Assembly (NCBI GenBank): GCA_028335825.1
Contig: JAIOKI010000007.1
Coordinates: 1-64,000 of the forward strand
DNA length: 64,000 nt
Reading direction: 5' to 3'
Source: Nosema muscidifuracis
Lineage: Eukaryota > Microsporidia > Nosematidae
Below are positions 24,741-37,828 of the stretch, one piece after another; the stretch's first letter is position 1, and every line of letters begins with the position of its first letter. The translations under genes were made by a program, and so were the position numbers. Below the pieces are notes generated by a model that ran no database searches, was not told the DNA's origin, and was given only the letters and a program-made list of their open reading frames with translations.

Positions 24741-26170
24741 AATGTTTCTCCTTAATTAAGAACTTCTTCTTTTATGATCCCTGTATTTTATAATTCTTTG
24801 TTATATAATACTTCATAAAGTATTTCGTATCCTAAACTTTTGCAAGACATTCTTTCTCAATTATGCTAGTGGAGTTTTTTCTTCATTTCAGATTTGAGAT
24901 AAAATGCTTCTAATATAAACAGATCATTATAATATGTCTAGTTTAATTCTATTTGTTTACGTAAATATCTTTAAATATTTCTTCATATTTGATATTCTAA
25001 TTATAATCTATCTTTCATTTTATTATATGATATAACTCCTTGGAAATGACTACACATCTAGTAATAAATTTCTTCAATAATTAATCATTTATGTAGTTTT
25101 CTTATTCGTTGTAACTTTGAATTTCTTGTATTTTAATGACTTATCTTTTTTGATTATAGAACATATCCTGATCTCAATATTGTTTTTTTAGTTTAGTGTT
25201 AGATTGTTCTTTTCTACAATTTTAATTTATTTTTTGAATTTATGTCATGTTCATCATGATTATCTATATATAATAATATCATCTATATAGACAATTCAAG
25301 ATTTATAAATTTTGATCCCCTTAAAATATTATCCATATAATTCTGAAAAATGGTTAATCCTTTTCATTCATATAGTTAATGTTTATGTCTAAATGATCTT
25401 TTTATAAAAGCATAATATTAAAAAATCATCTTTCAAGTCTATATTAGTAAATTATTTGTTACTTTTAATTTAAGAATTAAATGTTCTATATCTATCTATA
25501 TCTACTATTTTGTTATGATCTATTAAGTTTAATATTAATATTACCCTTATATTAGGATTAATAAAGCTCTTATATTTTTATCCATGTTTATTTTGATTCT
25601 ATACTATAATATTTCGATAACAGAAACTTTAATACTTCTTCCGTATCATCTTTATATTTTTAAAAAATATTATAATTCTTCTCTACATTTTTATTATTAG
25701 AATAGATGAATATTTTATGTTCTTATTTATGGTTCCCTAAGGTATAATATAAAACTTTAGAAAATATTCTTTCTTTTTATAAAACATGTCTTAAATTTCT
25801 TTTCAAGGTATTTTCACTCTTTTATAAATTGAAGATAATATGAACATATACATCATGTTAGTATCAAATACTACTTTATTTTTTAGTTTTGTAGATATAT
25901 CAAATATTCTACATTTAATATTTTATTATACTACCTTTACTTTTATATCGAAATTTCTTCTTGATTCATAATACTTATTTTATAAACATTCTTCTTTACT
26001 ATATATCGATTATTTGTTAAATCTTGAATAAATTTTAACACCAATTTTCTCTTTATTTATCATTTTGTTGTTATTCATTTCAAGTATATTATTTAATGTC
26101 AGTATATATGTTTTACTATGAAATATTCTTTTCTAACTCCACAAATAATAATTTTATTGAAACATACCCT
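24740..26170 (-). mobile_element. Ty3/gypsy retroelement fossil (RT and RNase H), copy A
   Basis: Minus-strand remnant of a Ty3/gypsy pol gene. The reverse transcriptase active site VYIDDIIIY is readable at about 25270-25300, with RT-like sequence to its N-terminal side up to the block edge. The RNase H landmark IIEKECLA is at about 24850-24880. Order on the minus strand is RT then RNase H, as in this family. No LTRs were found, and the element is cut by the end of the duplicated block. It is clearly broken with many disruptions and old relative to the duplication, since both block copies carry it in the same decayed state. Confidence 0.75.
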
Positions 26171-26333
26171 ACTATCATATTAATTTGTTATATAAAATTA
26201 TTTAATTTATCAATAGTAGATCAGTATATCCAATAGAATATTTTTAGACTAATTTAAGTCTAATTATGTATGAACTGATCCAATGATAATTCTTAAAATA
26301 TTCCCTTAAAAAGAATTCTACTTTAAGACTATA

Positions 26334-26355
26334 ATTATGCATTTCATTGCATAAT
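26334..26355. promoter_or_regulatory. Inverted repeat upstream of the homeobox gene
   Basis: ATTATGCA, six-base spacer TTTCAT, then TGCATAAT: perfect 8-base arms ending 43 bases before the homeobox ATG. The arms contain TAAT/ATTA cores of the kind homeodomains bind, so autoregulation is possible but unproven. Chance inverted repeats are common in A+T-rich DNA, although G and C in both arms make this less trivial. Confidence 0.4.
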
Positions 26356-26398
26356 CATCTCCTTTCTAAGTATAAAAAGAAAAACTTTCTTTATTTCT

Positions 26399-26665
26399 AT
26401 GAGCAAGAAAACTCTAAATTTCATTGACCAAGAAAATGAAATTATAGAGTCATATTCCTCCTCTAATAGAAAACCCAGATTTAGATATAAATATAGTAAA
26501 ATGGAGGAGGAATATTTAGAAGATTTTTTTCGAAATAATCCCTATCCTAATAAAATGGATAAGATAGGGATAAACATACGAACAAGGATACCTATTAGTA
26601 ACTTAAAAATATGGTTTCAAAATAGGAGATCCAAAGAAAAACATAAAAAGAAGAATATTTCTTAA
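26399..26665 (+). CDS. Homeodomain protein, 88 aa
   Basis: Intact, ATG at 26399. A complete 60-residue homeodomain spans residues 25-84: Leu16, Phe20, Tyr25, Trp48, Phe49, Asn51 and Arg53 of the standard numbering are all present, with recognition helix NLKIWFQNRRSKEK (Gln50, Asn51). It is therefore a sequence-specific nuclear DNA-binding protein of the kind found as a small set in microsporidia. There is almost nothing outside the domain, a 24-residue N-terminal tail and 4 residues after it. No CCC-like box is seen right before the start, unlike the other genes, but a palindrome lies just upstream. It lies between two retroelement fossils and is nonetheless intact, suggesting selection. Confidence 0.92.
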   Translation: MSKKTLNFIDQENEIIESYSSSNRKPRFRYKYSKMEEEYLEDFFRNNPYPNKMDKIGINIRTRIPISNLKIWFQNRRSKEKHKKKNIS

Positions 26666-26954
26666 ATCCATAATCTTAAAATAAATAAATATTCATGTAA
26701 ATATTTTTAGGTTTTTTTCAATATTAAAAATTAAATTTATCATAAATATTATTTTGAATATTAGTTGAATTACAAAATGTTGTAATAAAAGATACTAGAT
26801 TCTTGTAAATATAGAATATCTAAACTTAGTAATTAAGTGTTAGTTTTTATATTTTTAGGAAAGTAATTCTTTTGAGTTTTTAGTTGTATAAAAATGACAC
26901 CATATTTCTAATACAATCTTAAATAATTTAAGTTTAAAACTATCTTTATAATGT

Positions 26955-27360
26955 AATACAATAAAATCTTTTGTATTTTACATAGATTTTCTAAATTCAG
27001 TAATATTTCTAGGTTCTTTAATTACACCAAAATATGTACAATCATAGAATTTTCTTTACTATATTTAAAATCATCAAAATTTAATAATTATAACTTTTTT
27101 CTCTTTAACATCCTTTTTTATTACTTGCATATATATTTATCTACTTTGTTCATTCTTGTTTCATATTGTATATCTTTCTTTGGAAATGATCATAGATTCA
27201 TCAAATTGTATTTCTCAATAAAATTTTATGCTAATCATCATTTACTGAAAGATCTTTACTCAAATAAAATGAGTAATTTTCTAAATCTGTATCTAATAAA
27301 GGAATCTATGTTTCAAAATTATTATTAGATATTACTGCTTAACATAATTGGGGTTTAATG
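26955..27360. other. Open but unassigned stretch
   Basis: One plus-strand frame is open from about 26958 to 27328, but it is Phe/Leu/Ile/Tyr-rich and has no ATG near its start, the usual look of antisense to decayed minus-strand coding DNA. Minus-strand frames here show coding-like fragments. It adjoins the integrase fossil upstream on that strand and may be part of it. No gene is called. Confidence 0.3.
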
Positions 27361-27389
27361 ATATAAAATTCCTCTACAGATGAATAATC

Positions 27390-27850
27390 TCAATCAAAAA
27401 TAAATTTTCTACATTCATTCCCTTTTAATCACAATTTCTGTTTTTTAACAATCTTTCATTATTAAGTCTAACAATATATGAGTCACAAGGTCATATTTCA
27501 ACTATTTTCTCTAAATCCAATAATCTACCCTTGGAGTATTTATTAAATCCACTCAGATTCTTCTTCTTAGTTAGCTCTTTAAACACTTTTTCCTAATTTC
27601 GTCTATTTTTTCCTCCTTACACGTATTTCTGATAATAAAAATTTTCAAATTCCTAGAAGCTCTTTAAAAAATCTCTCTTCTTAAGCTTTCCTTTTCAACT
27701 CTATATAACTCTAACGTATACATAATAATCTCTAGTTCTATAAAATTATCCTGATCTCTTAGCCATAGTCATCACTTGACAATTTAGTTTTTAGTATCTC
27801 CCCCATATTAATGCTTAAATTTAATTTGAGCTATATAATAGAATATAAGA
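27390..27850 (-). mobile_element. Ty3/gypsy integrase C-terminal fossil
   Basis: Minus-strand sequence encodes a fragment resembling the end of Ty3/gypsy integrase, where the element-specific GPY-like region reads as CDSYIVRLNNERLLK at about 27480-27525. Flanking coding-like sequence extends to about 27850. No LTRs seen. It is broken and old. It lies upstream, in the direction of transcription, of the RT fossil of copy A, so it belongs to a different insertion. Confidence 0.5.
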
Positions 27851-28030
27851 TTTTTTCAAGAAAAAATTACTATTATAAAAGAAAAGCATCAAAATTTCAA
27901 TCCAAGAATGTATATTCCACACCATTAAATTTCTGCTTGTAGAGCATGAAAAAGATAAAACAAGATATTATTTTATGACAGCAATAATTGAATATTGTAT
28001 TTTTAATTAATAAATAAATAGTTAAATTGT

Positions 28031-29674
28031 TTAATAATATATTCGTTTATAATCATCCAAAAAATTATAAATATAATCATAACTTGGATTAATCTGATTA
28101 TATTCAATTAAATTGCATAATTCTAACCTAATATTTTCAAGTATTAACGAATAAATATCGTATCCATATTTTGCGATATTTTCTTTTTGATAAATCTTCG
28201 AAAGGAATTCATTTACGTAAAGAATAATGTGATCAAAAGTATTCTTCGAATTATTTTCTACACTTTCGAAGAAATTAAATAGCATCAATGTATCATTAGA
28301 AAAATTATTTTTAGTTGATCTCTTCTCGTACATCTCACACATTTCAAAATACATTAATAGATCAAAATAGACACTTGAAATATTATCATGGTTATAACTA
28401 ATTTCATCAATGATAAACTGAGAGAGTTTTTCATAATATTTAGATTCAGAATTATCATTTTCTTTTCTCAATCTTAAATTAACGTAATCAAAGTTTATAT
28501 TATTTTCACATTTTTCAACTAGACCTAAGGTGAATAGAATTTCATACATTATCAAATTTCTAGCTTTTCCTGTATTAGATAGAATACTTATTAAAATATC
28601 CTTGTATAATTTACTATCTTTTATAAGATAAAAAAATCTTAAAATACTTTCAATATTTTCTAGGCTGCTATTTTGACAAGTTTTAAAGAAAAACTTCATT
28701 TCTTCAAAAACATCTTCATCAATACATTTATGCTTTTTATTGTCAGAATTTTTAGCATAACAATTCCAGTTCATAAATATTCTATCATAAAAAAATCCCA
28801 CTTGTAGGTTTTGAAAGTCTTTTTTAGGGTTATCTAAAGATTTAGAATACTCAATAGCTTCATATTGATCAAATATACCATTATCATTAGATTCAGTTGT
28901 TTTTCTGAATTTATCAAATTTTCTTGCTCTTGAATTAAATATATTATCTTCTCTATCAATATAAAGACAGGAAATATTTATTAATGATAATAATCATAAT
29001 ATTTCGTTTAATACTTCACCCCTATAATCGTAGTAATTTTTTAGATAATACTCAAGATATTTTTTATAATTAAATTCATTCATGTCAATATTGTATATAA
29101 ATATATTATCACTATGTTGAATTAAACTAAATTTAAATTCAAAATGATCGCAACATTTTGAACAGATTAGATCTGAAATAAATACACTATTATAAGCTGG
29201 ATTATTTTTCACGTCTTTATTATATACTAAGTATGACTTAGTATCTTCATTATCATTAATATAATGAGAATAATCTGAAAGATTTCTCATTAAATTAGAA
29301 ATTTTATCTGCATATTTATTAGTTTCTTCATTTTTTGCAATATAAAATGACTTATTTTTATCTCCGAATCCGTATACAATTTCAATAAGTTTTTTTTTGA
29401 ATTCATCTTTCAAATCATTTTTTTCATCTAGATACTTGTTGAAGCTAATAGTTTTTTCTTCTGTTAATTCGCGTAATTCATCGTATCTTGTGATAACAAT
29501 CCATGATTTACAGATCTTTAGTACATGCATTGGACAATTAGAATCTTTGCCTATAAATAAAAAATCTTCAAAAATTTTTTTCTTCAAAATTATTTTAGAT
29601 ATATCTTCTCGTATTTCTTCTTTCAGTTTAGATGTAGAAATTGATATTAAATGTAGTAAAGCAAAAAATTTCAT
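28031..29674 (-). pseudogene. Long secreted-protein gene with one in-frame TGA
   Basis: Start at 29672-29674 after AATTTTTTACCCCATC, the clearest initiator box of the window. A signal peptide (MKFFALLHLISISTS) and 226 codons are followed by TGA at 28994-28996. The same frame then stays open for another 320 codons to 28031. The total, 1644 bp, is one frame. The second part begins LLSLINISCLYIDRED and ends DDYKRIYY. No ATG opens the second part, and a GTG at 28801 is an unlikely start. One nonsense change in an otherwise complete 547-codon gene best fits a very recent pseudogene or an allele. Sequence error or read-through are alternatives. No known domain. Without the stop it would be a secreted protein of about 64 kDa. 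Confidence 0.65.
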
Positions 29675-30640
29675 GATGGGGTAAAAAATTTCAAATTTAT
29701 ATTTTTACAAATAAATTAATTTTTTTAGTAGAAAAATCGAAAATATTGAAAATCATAGATATGTTAAAAATGAAAAAATAAAGAATTATTATTTTTGTAT
29801 TTAAATTAAAATTTTTTTAATTTATCAATTGTTAGAATATATTTTTTAAATATTTTATTGTAGTTAGAAAATAATAAATTTATGATTTTAAATGTAATAT
29901 TTTATTTTTATGTAATTGTTGTGTAATTTTAATTTACAAATATAAATTTGTTATTTAAATTAAAAATATATCAAACATTTATATATGTCAGAAAAAGAGA
30001 TAATAATTTTCTATTTGTCATCACAATGCTGATGATTAAAAAAATTAAATTTTATAAATTCAAGATGTTTGAATGATAATAATAAATATAAAATTACGTA
30101 TTTAAATTCTGATTTTATAATTTGAGAGTGAAACAATACAGATACTCTAATAGATTTATAACAATATTGGTTGATAATTTAAATACTTTATTATTGTTAG
30201 AAAAATTGAATTTCATCTTTTATTTATAGTTGATTATACATAGATAAATTGAATGTTAAGTAGTGTACTACTATTAAACATATATTTAATTTGAAATGAA
30301 TAATTTCAAAAATATAATTTTGTAACTTAAATTAATAATTCACATTTTAAAATTTTATGTGGTTTAAAAAATATTTCAAACAAAATTCCAGCCAAAAATA
30401 CAAATTCAATATTTAATAGGTATGAAGATTGTGCACATAAATGTTACGTTATAACAGGACCAAACAAAAAAATTGGAATGATCATTAAACAATTTGTATA
30501 TAATAAAAATTTTTGTTATCATCTTACGAAATACCACGTGGTCATAACAAAATTTATATATAATAATATAACATAACAGGATATTTTTTGTATTTGTTTG
30601 TAATTAATTCATTATTATGTTTCTTTTTCTTAATGCTCTA
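29675..30640. other. Intergenic region upstream of the long secreted-protein gene
   Basis: Contains the initiator box at 29677-29690. Further out I see only A+T-rich DNA, including two similar AACATAACAGG/ATAACAGGACC stretches near 30450 and 30575. No coding frame supported. Confidence 0.4.
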
Positions 30641-31560
30641 AACTTATTATGAGCTACTTGCACATGAATTCTGTTGATGCAGAATTTATTAATTATTCTA
30701 TATAATATAATTACTTAGTCCTAAATGTCATTCAAACAGCTTTCTTAGAATACTTGTTATTATACCAGATTTTGTACTAGACATATCTTTAGATCACTGC
30801 AGTATAGGAACCATACATTCTTTGTAAATATTAATCAGTAATTTTACAAAATGTCAAATAAATTACCCCTTTTTTATAAATTTCTATTGGATAAACAACA
30901 TAAAATAAAATAAACCCCAAACATACATACATTATTACATATATAGACAAAGGGAACAATGTACAAATAGAAAAATTTATTGTCAATTCTTTAATTTATA
31001 TCGTAATGCAAGAGCAACCATTTTTAATATTAACTTATTAAATCAAGTTTTGTGTATGGATATGCACACTACTGATCTCTTAAATTGTAAATGAAAAGCA
31101 ATACTTGCAATTCATTATTTGTATAAGCTATATTATGGGTTGGTTTATGGCACAATGACAAGAATTATATTATTCATACTGTAAATGTCTCTATTTATCG
31201 ATTGAAGTCTGATTGTATGCCATTTACTGGTATATTAGATTAAGATAATTTTGATACTACTGAATTAAATTCAGCAGATGGCAGAAGCTTCATCTTATTT
31301 GTGGATAAAAGATACTTATTTCTTTGTAATATAGAATATTTATTGAGGATTTATAAGGATAGAGATTTATAGTTTTCTTCAAGTGTTTTCTATTCGTACA
31401 TATCATACCTGGATATTATAAATGACATAGCTTTCTTATGATCTATTGTTTTCTATTTTATAAAACTTATGTTAATGTATTTAGTCTAGAAAAATACTTT
31501 CTAGAAATCATCTAGTAGATTTTGAAGAAGTCTATTATTTGCTTAGATATGGGTTTTTCA
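30640..31560 (+). pseudogene. Third myosin-like decayed fragment
   Basis: Diverged relative of 23300-23800 and 36700-37220, plus strand. Shared DNA includes CAATGACAAGA, GTAAATGTCTCTATTT and CAGATGGCAGAAGC. It is better preserved than the block copies around 31185-31300: VNVSIYRLKSDCMPFTGILD followed by DNFDTTELNSADGRSF, reminiscent of the RIN-x-S...IGILDIYGFE segment of myosin motors. Upstream, HMNSVDAEFINYSI (about 30665) fits coding sequence too. It is truncated on both sides and lies outside the duplicated block, so the family has at least three copies here. Confidence 0.45.
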
Positions 31561-31639
31561 CTTTGGACAAGCTATATGATTAAACATTGTTATTTATTGA
31601 AATAATAGATAAAGAAGTGTCAAAAATATAATGATTTCT

Positions 31640-32369
31640 TTATTTATATAATTAAAGAGGAACATTAATTTTAAGATAGTATTTTATGTATCTAAATATC
31701 TATCTGTTAATAGGTATAAATATAAGAGTCATAAACCAATTAATTAATAAATTAACTTAAAACTATTTTACAGAAGCAGGCAAAGATAATCTTATAAATA
31801 TATAAAATTAAATCTATGAGTAATTATATTTTCTTAAGTATTTTTAATTTAACAAAAAAATTATATTTTCAATAATAAATTAAATATAAAATTAAAGAGT
31901 TTTATGAATCTTATTTATAATAATTAATAAAGTACAAACTTTAAGAGAATATTCTAAGTTTTACATAAAGAGATAAAATACTTAAAAGAAATATTTATTT
32001 TTCTGCATACGTTAAATAACATCTATGAAAAACTTTTTATATTATAAAAATTATAATATATTTTATCTATGTAGAGTAAATTCTTGATATATGCTTAATA
32101 AATAATTTTTACTAAATATCAGATCATGTAAAATTTATTATCCTATTCATGTTATGTAATACAGATAAATAAATATTCTATAATATTTTAGATATATATT
32201 TATATTCTCTCTTTCTTAAGTTCTAGAAAACTTGACAATAAGTTCAACCCTTAGAATTCATTAAGAAGATGTTAATTGTAAAGTCGATACCCAAATAATG
32301 TAATATCCTTATTGTATGTAATGATAAAAGTTAATTTTAATATGACTTATTAAAAATAACAATATAATT
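31640..32369. other. Non-coding A+T-rich stretch
   Basis: No start signal, coding frame or repeat that I can support. Confidence 0.4.
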
Positions 32370-33420
32370 TAAATATCATCATCATTCAGATCACTGACAT
32401 TCTCATCAGAACTCAATACATCTTCAAATACTTCACTTCTTATCTGCACATTATTTTCTTAATATATATTTTTCTTTATACAACCCATTGAAAGTATAAT
32501 TAGAATCAGCTGATATTGTCATATTAAATGTCTTATCTTGTAACAAACTTCCATTTATTATACAGTATAAATATCTTTAAGATTTATCTTTATTGATATT
32601 GGTAAAAATATAAGACATCCACGTTTTAGATCGCTTGTAGTAAATTTACTTGTTATTATTTAAGTGTAGTAAGTTTTTCAAAATATTTCAAAAAGTAAAC
32701 AATTGTATCTTTTTTCTAATCTTGAATCATTAACATTTGTATCTTCTTCTACTCTAAAAGTTAATATTTTGTAAGTCCGTGTTTTATAAATGTATCTAAA
32801 GATAGAACAATTTTTTTTTCTAAGTAGTATATTTCACTTGTATTCTTATAATATATTTTATGATCATAACTATTTTTAATAGTTTTAAATAATCTTCATA
32901 AAATTTAAAATTATTTTTTCCTTTAGGTTATACAATAGTAATAACTTCAAAAGTTAGTAAATATTCTTCAATATTATTATTACAAGCATCTTTTATTTCA
33001 TTAATACATTACTTAGTAGTTATAAATCTAATTTTAACATTATCAAATTTAATTGATATTTCATTTCTTACATATGCTATACATTCAATATTTTTAATAG
33101 GAATATCCAATAAAATCTTTACATTATTAAATTCTATAAGATTTTCCATTTACTTCAATATTATTAATTTCTAATTTTTTCATATAATATTTATCTTATT
33201 ACATATCTTAATAATTTCATCAATATGATTCTCACCTATACAACTAACAAAAAATAAAGTATTTTCATATAATCTTAAATCTGTATCTCTAAACATCTCT
33301 ATATCTTTTTTATGTAATAATATCTCCTTCTTGGGATTTAATAGATATTATATCATCAGCAAGTTTCATAATAATTTTTCATTTTTCAGAAAACCGTTTT
33401 CTATTGTTTCAACTTCTATG
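32370..33420 (-). pseudogene. Decayed gene with initiator box but no ATG
   Basis: The minus strand shows TTAATTTTTTTACCCCATA at about 33420-33437, a perfect initiator box, but the ATG that should follow is absent. Coding-like sequence runs from there to about 32370, including FRDTDLRLYENTLFFVSCIG (about 33245-33300) and ILLDIPIKNIECIAYVRNEI (about 33060-33120). Stops and frame changes are numerous. The second stretch resembles part of the decayed gene at 46.0-48.3 kb (LDI-x-x-KN-x-E). Function unknown. Confidence 0.55.
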
Positions 33421-33739
33421 GGGTAAAAAAATTAAAATTATAAAATTCAATAGCAAGTTATTGGTTTTTGAATATTTATTTATATATTTTTTTACCCTAA
33501 AACACATCATCCTCAGTAAAATAACATTCATATAAATTTAAAAAAGAGAATCGATAAAAATATACAATGATAGCTTCAAAGATGAGAAATATTTTTAAAA
33601 TTAAATATATTTGAAATCACTTAGAATTTTACTTTTTTGATAAGAAAGCGATTTATGATTTTGTAGTTCTATAGATATTATCATATTAATCTAATATTCA
33701 TCATTTATTGATTATTTTTAATTTTTCAAATAATACAAA

Positions 33740-35592
33740 ATAGATTTAATTCATTATTATCAACTATCTATTATTATATATGGTTGAAATATTTAAAAAT
33801 AAATTCATTATTGTACTGCTTTGAATTCATCCAGTGGCGAAGATTGATCCAAGTATATTTCAAAATATAAGGTATTTTTAAGCATAGAAGAATCCCATGA
33901 TAATTAATGTTAATGTTCTATATCTCATCTTCTTGTTTCAAATAAATGCTTGTGATTTTAAAGTATTAGAATAATTCCGTTATTTTTATCTTTCTTTTGT
34001 TGTTATATACTTTCTCATAGTTAAGAGTCTAACTTAATAAACAAAATTAAAGATAAAAATAAATTCGGTAATATCATAATTTAATATAGCTAATAAATCT
34101 TATTACTCTGATGAAATATTAAGTTCTAACAATTGAATATATTCATAATATAGATTATTTGATTCTATTTCTTTTACTTATTATAAATAATAATAAACTT
34201 TTAATATTAACATATATAGAATTAATATTTTATAAATATCTGTAAGCTACTATATTTTAAACTAATTATATAATTAACTTCTTTGAAATTAAGAAAATAT
34301 AGAAATCTAATCATCTTTGACATAATAACATATTTTTCTTCTTTGCTTGTATGGAGAAATATTTACTCAAAGAATAACGAATCAATATAAAACACGAACA
34401 CAAATTAGTCTTCTACAATAATAACATGAGTTGTCTCTATATATCATTTAATAACACTAACTAACTCTGATATAATCTTCTTTAATTATCTCATTGATTG
34501 TATGTTACAGTTTTTGTTTATGTAAATGAAAGTAAAAATACATTACTATATTGTATAAATCTAATAATTTTATGTAATTCAGTGTTTCTTTTATGGATGT
34601 TTTTTTTAAAACTTTTATTATAATGAAATAGATATTATAAATAATAAAAATTTTATATTTTATAGACTTCTATCATTAATATTTTGTCTTTTAAATATAC
34701 TTTTTTATTTGAATCTATCAAATTATTATATTGAGAATCATCACTTCTGATGCATGTTAATATTTCTTTCTAGGTTGCTTAAACAAATATCTTAGTATGA
34801 AAAAATCAATTTTCTATTAGATAGTCTAATCAAAACTGTCTTTTAATGTAGATATATTTTTTAATTATTTATATATTATAATTCATTAGTAATAAATAAT
34901 ATTTAGTAAATGTTTAAGAGTATACGTGAAAAAATAACTTTTTATTTCCAGAGATTTAATATTAACCATCTTAAAATTTTATTTAGAATATATCTATAAG
35001 TGTTGAACTGGTCAAAACTGTAATCGAGTAGAAAGTTGAGTTATTAAGTAAATTAACTCTTCAACATTTCTTTTTTTAGTATTATTTATATTTACACATG
35101 TCAACAAAATACTTTTGTAAACTTTATATAAAACTTATAGATTTGCTATATTTCTCAATCAATATATTGATCCATCATATTAACTACTTATCTAATAATT
35201 TTTGTAAAATGTATGGTATTTGTGCTTTAAACTGACAAAGTATAAATTTATTCTTTAATGAGTATCTTATCAATTCTATTGCAAAGATTTCATATATAAA
35301 TAATTATAAAAAGGTTTGCTTTAACCAGAGCATAGTGTCATCATAATTTTTTACAAAATAGAAGGCAATTAATCTTTAAGGTCTTATTTTATAGATTCTT
35401 TGGAATATTCAAAATGATATTCACATTTTTATAAGCTGCAAAATATATTAATTCCATTCTTTAAATTTAAAAATCAATGATATTACATAACTTAATACAA
35501 TTATATGTTAACTATATTTTTCCGTTTTTTAAAACTCTAAAACAAATATAGTCTAAAAAAGATAAATGATATCTAAAGGGGTTAAAAAATAT
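33740..35592 (-). pseudogene. Decayed minus-strand gene in copy B
   Basis: Counterpart of the decayed gene at 20.4-22.2 kb, with the same initiator-like TTTTTTAACCCC on the minus strand at about 35578-35590. Disrupted throughout. Product unknown. Confidence 0.4.
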
Positions 35593-35981
35593 TATTAAAC
35601 TCAAAATAAAATAAATTTTAGTTTATCATACAATTATGTGTATTGTCTCTAAACGAATATTAAATTCAATTTCTATAAATTTTATTTTAAGTAGTCTAAA
35701 TTAGATTTTAATTATATCTATCCCATTTTTTCTTAATATGATTAAATATATGTTGTTAGACAAAAATACATTTAATTTTACTTGTGTTTGTAAATTAAAA
35801 ATATTAACTTAATAAATTCTATTCTTAAATTAAACCTCCACTTTTTAATTAAATTTAATATTCTAATCTATTAAAGTACTTAAAATATTATATATATTTT
35901 GAGATTAAATTTCAATAATTGAATTATAGTTAAATACTTATTTCATATTTTAATTCTAGTTTCGATTATTTAAAAATGTCG

Positions 35982-37810
35982 AAATATAAATACAATATAC
36001 TAGTTAATCACACTACATCAATGTATAAAAATAAGTTAATAATTATATTGTATGTGTTCACTTGAGATAAATTAATAACAAACTTTGAACGAGGATATAG
36101 AAAAAACTAAAGATAGATTATTAGACTGAGAAATTATACAGACAAAAATCCTCAATATGCTTTAATAGAGATCAACACTTATAAGCATTCGAAGAGCAAG
36201 TTATAAAAATTTTAGTAATGATAAGAAGAAATTTAGGATAAAGGAAGCTTTAAATCTAAGAGGGTTGATAACATGATTCTATATCTAAATGAATACAATT
36301 TATCTGCTGAAAAATAATTAAGATTGTTAATTCATTTTGTAACAAACAAAAATATTAATGACTAAAAGTGATCAAAATTTATTATTCAAGTTCAATTATA
36401 ATAATTAATATATTTATTAAATTTTAAACTAATTTTTATAACATTTGTTGTAATGCACCAATAATGATATAAAATTTACATATCTTATAAAAAATTAACT
36501 ATAATGAATTAAAATATTCTTCATATGTAAACAGATGATTTAGCAAAATACTTGACAAATTAAGTCTTATATTATTTAATTCCATTGGATAAATGGATAG
36601 AAAGGAACAAGTCTTTGTATAGATGATTATTTTTATAGGTACCAATATAATAATCTCTTAGAAATACTTCAATACAACTTATATAATAAAGTAGCGGGTA
36701 TATGCAAACTACAGATTTCAATGATTTCTTAATATCAAATATAGAGCAATACTTGTTGATTCATCATTTATTTCAGCAAATGAATTCTATAGTAGTATTT
36801 TTAGAACCCTTTGTGACATTATGAGTTTGGTTCTGTCATAATGACAAGATGTATCATTTATAGTGTAAATATCTCTATTTTGGGTAATGTCTAATAGTAT
36901 GCTATTTACTAGCATTTAAGATTCAACTAATTTTTATATTAATTAATTAATTTCAACAGATGGCTGAAGTCTATTCTTAAATAGAGAATTAGATCGAGAA
37001 AAGAAGATTGTTAATTGTGATATATAATATTAAATAGAATTTTTATTGATAAGACTTTTAAGTGGTTATATGAAGCGTATGTCATAAATAGAAATTTCAA
37101 TAAACAAAGTTTTCCTATAGTATATTGTTTTTCGAATAAAAATGAATAAATTTATGTTAATGTCTTCAATATAATTAATCCTTTTTGGTTAATTATCTAG
37201 TAGATTTTCTCAATTTCTCAAATTATGGAATGCTTCTTTTCATTGTAGATAGACTACATGAAGATGTGTTCAGAATTTAGAATTTGTTTCATAATATAAC
37301 ACCCATGGAATTTTTTCATACTTGGTATTGATGATCACTTCTTCAGCTCTAGTTATAATTGATGAAGCTTGGAATTACATAATGATTTTATATATTTTTT
37401 ATGATAAAAACTTATTAAATTATGTAAAAAAGAAATTGTAGATCATTGTTTGATAGAGAAATATAATACTTTTCAAGTGGAGATAATAATGCTGACTAAT
37501 GATATTCTTAAAATTGAATAATATAATTAATTTCACTTTTTTGGAGGTTCTATATACTCAGAGATATTCAAATATTGAATAAAGTAAAAATCAATAGAAT
37601 GATTACAGAATTAAAGTCAAAATAGAAAGAAATAATATGTTGATTATGAAAGCGAGATTATGAGATTACAATGGATCTTTTAATGCTCGTCTAATTAAGT
37701 CAAAAGAACTTCTGTGTAGTTTGAAAGGAGCAATTGATTAAATGTTAAATATTTTTTATGGTATTATTTTTTAAATAATTTTGAGGGTTTTGTGAAATAA
37801 CGAACAAATA
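35982..37810 (+). pseudogene. Decayed myosin-motor-like gene in copy B
   Basis: Counterpart of 22605-24380. Here the first segment reads ALIEINTYKHS again (about 36155-36190), and the GTAAATATCTCTATTT...CAGATGGCTGAAG region is at 36870-36970. Same order, same decayed state, with extra differences from copy A that show independent decay after duplication. Confidence 0.45.
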
Positions 37811-37828
37811 GAAAATAAAATTACCCCT

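Larger units (their letters stand above)
20310..26170 (+). repeat. 5.9-kb segmental duplication, copy A
   Basis: Direct repeat of 33651-39589, roughly 90-95% identical by eye with small indels. It begins ATTTATGATTTTGTAGTTC and ends GAAACATACCCT. The edges carry no long terminal repeats or inverted repeats, and the contents are a mixture of decayed host genes and a retroelement fossil on both strands. A segmental duplication therefore fits better than two insertions of one mobile element. Confidence 0.9.

Noticed and set aside
20310-26170. The 5.9-kb repeat as a single mobile element.
   Set aside because: No terminal repeats or target duplications at the edges, mixed contents on both strands, and both copies already decayed in common.
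27125-27328. A 67-codon plus-strand frame with hydrophobic residues.
   Set aside because: It begins at TTG, has no start signal and looks like antisense of decayed minus-strand coding DNA.
28031-28801. A separate gene starting at GTG 28801.
   Set aside because: The same frame is open upstream to the TGA at 28994, there is no ATG and no initiator box. It is the second part of the gene starting at 29674.
1896-28996. In-frame TGA codons as evidence that TGA is read as Trp.
   Set aside because: All intact genes checked use TGG for Trp and none contains internal TGA, so the standard code holds. The in-frame stops include TAA as well.
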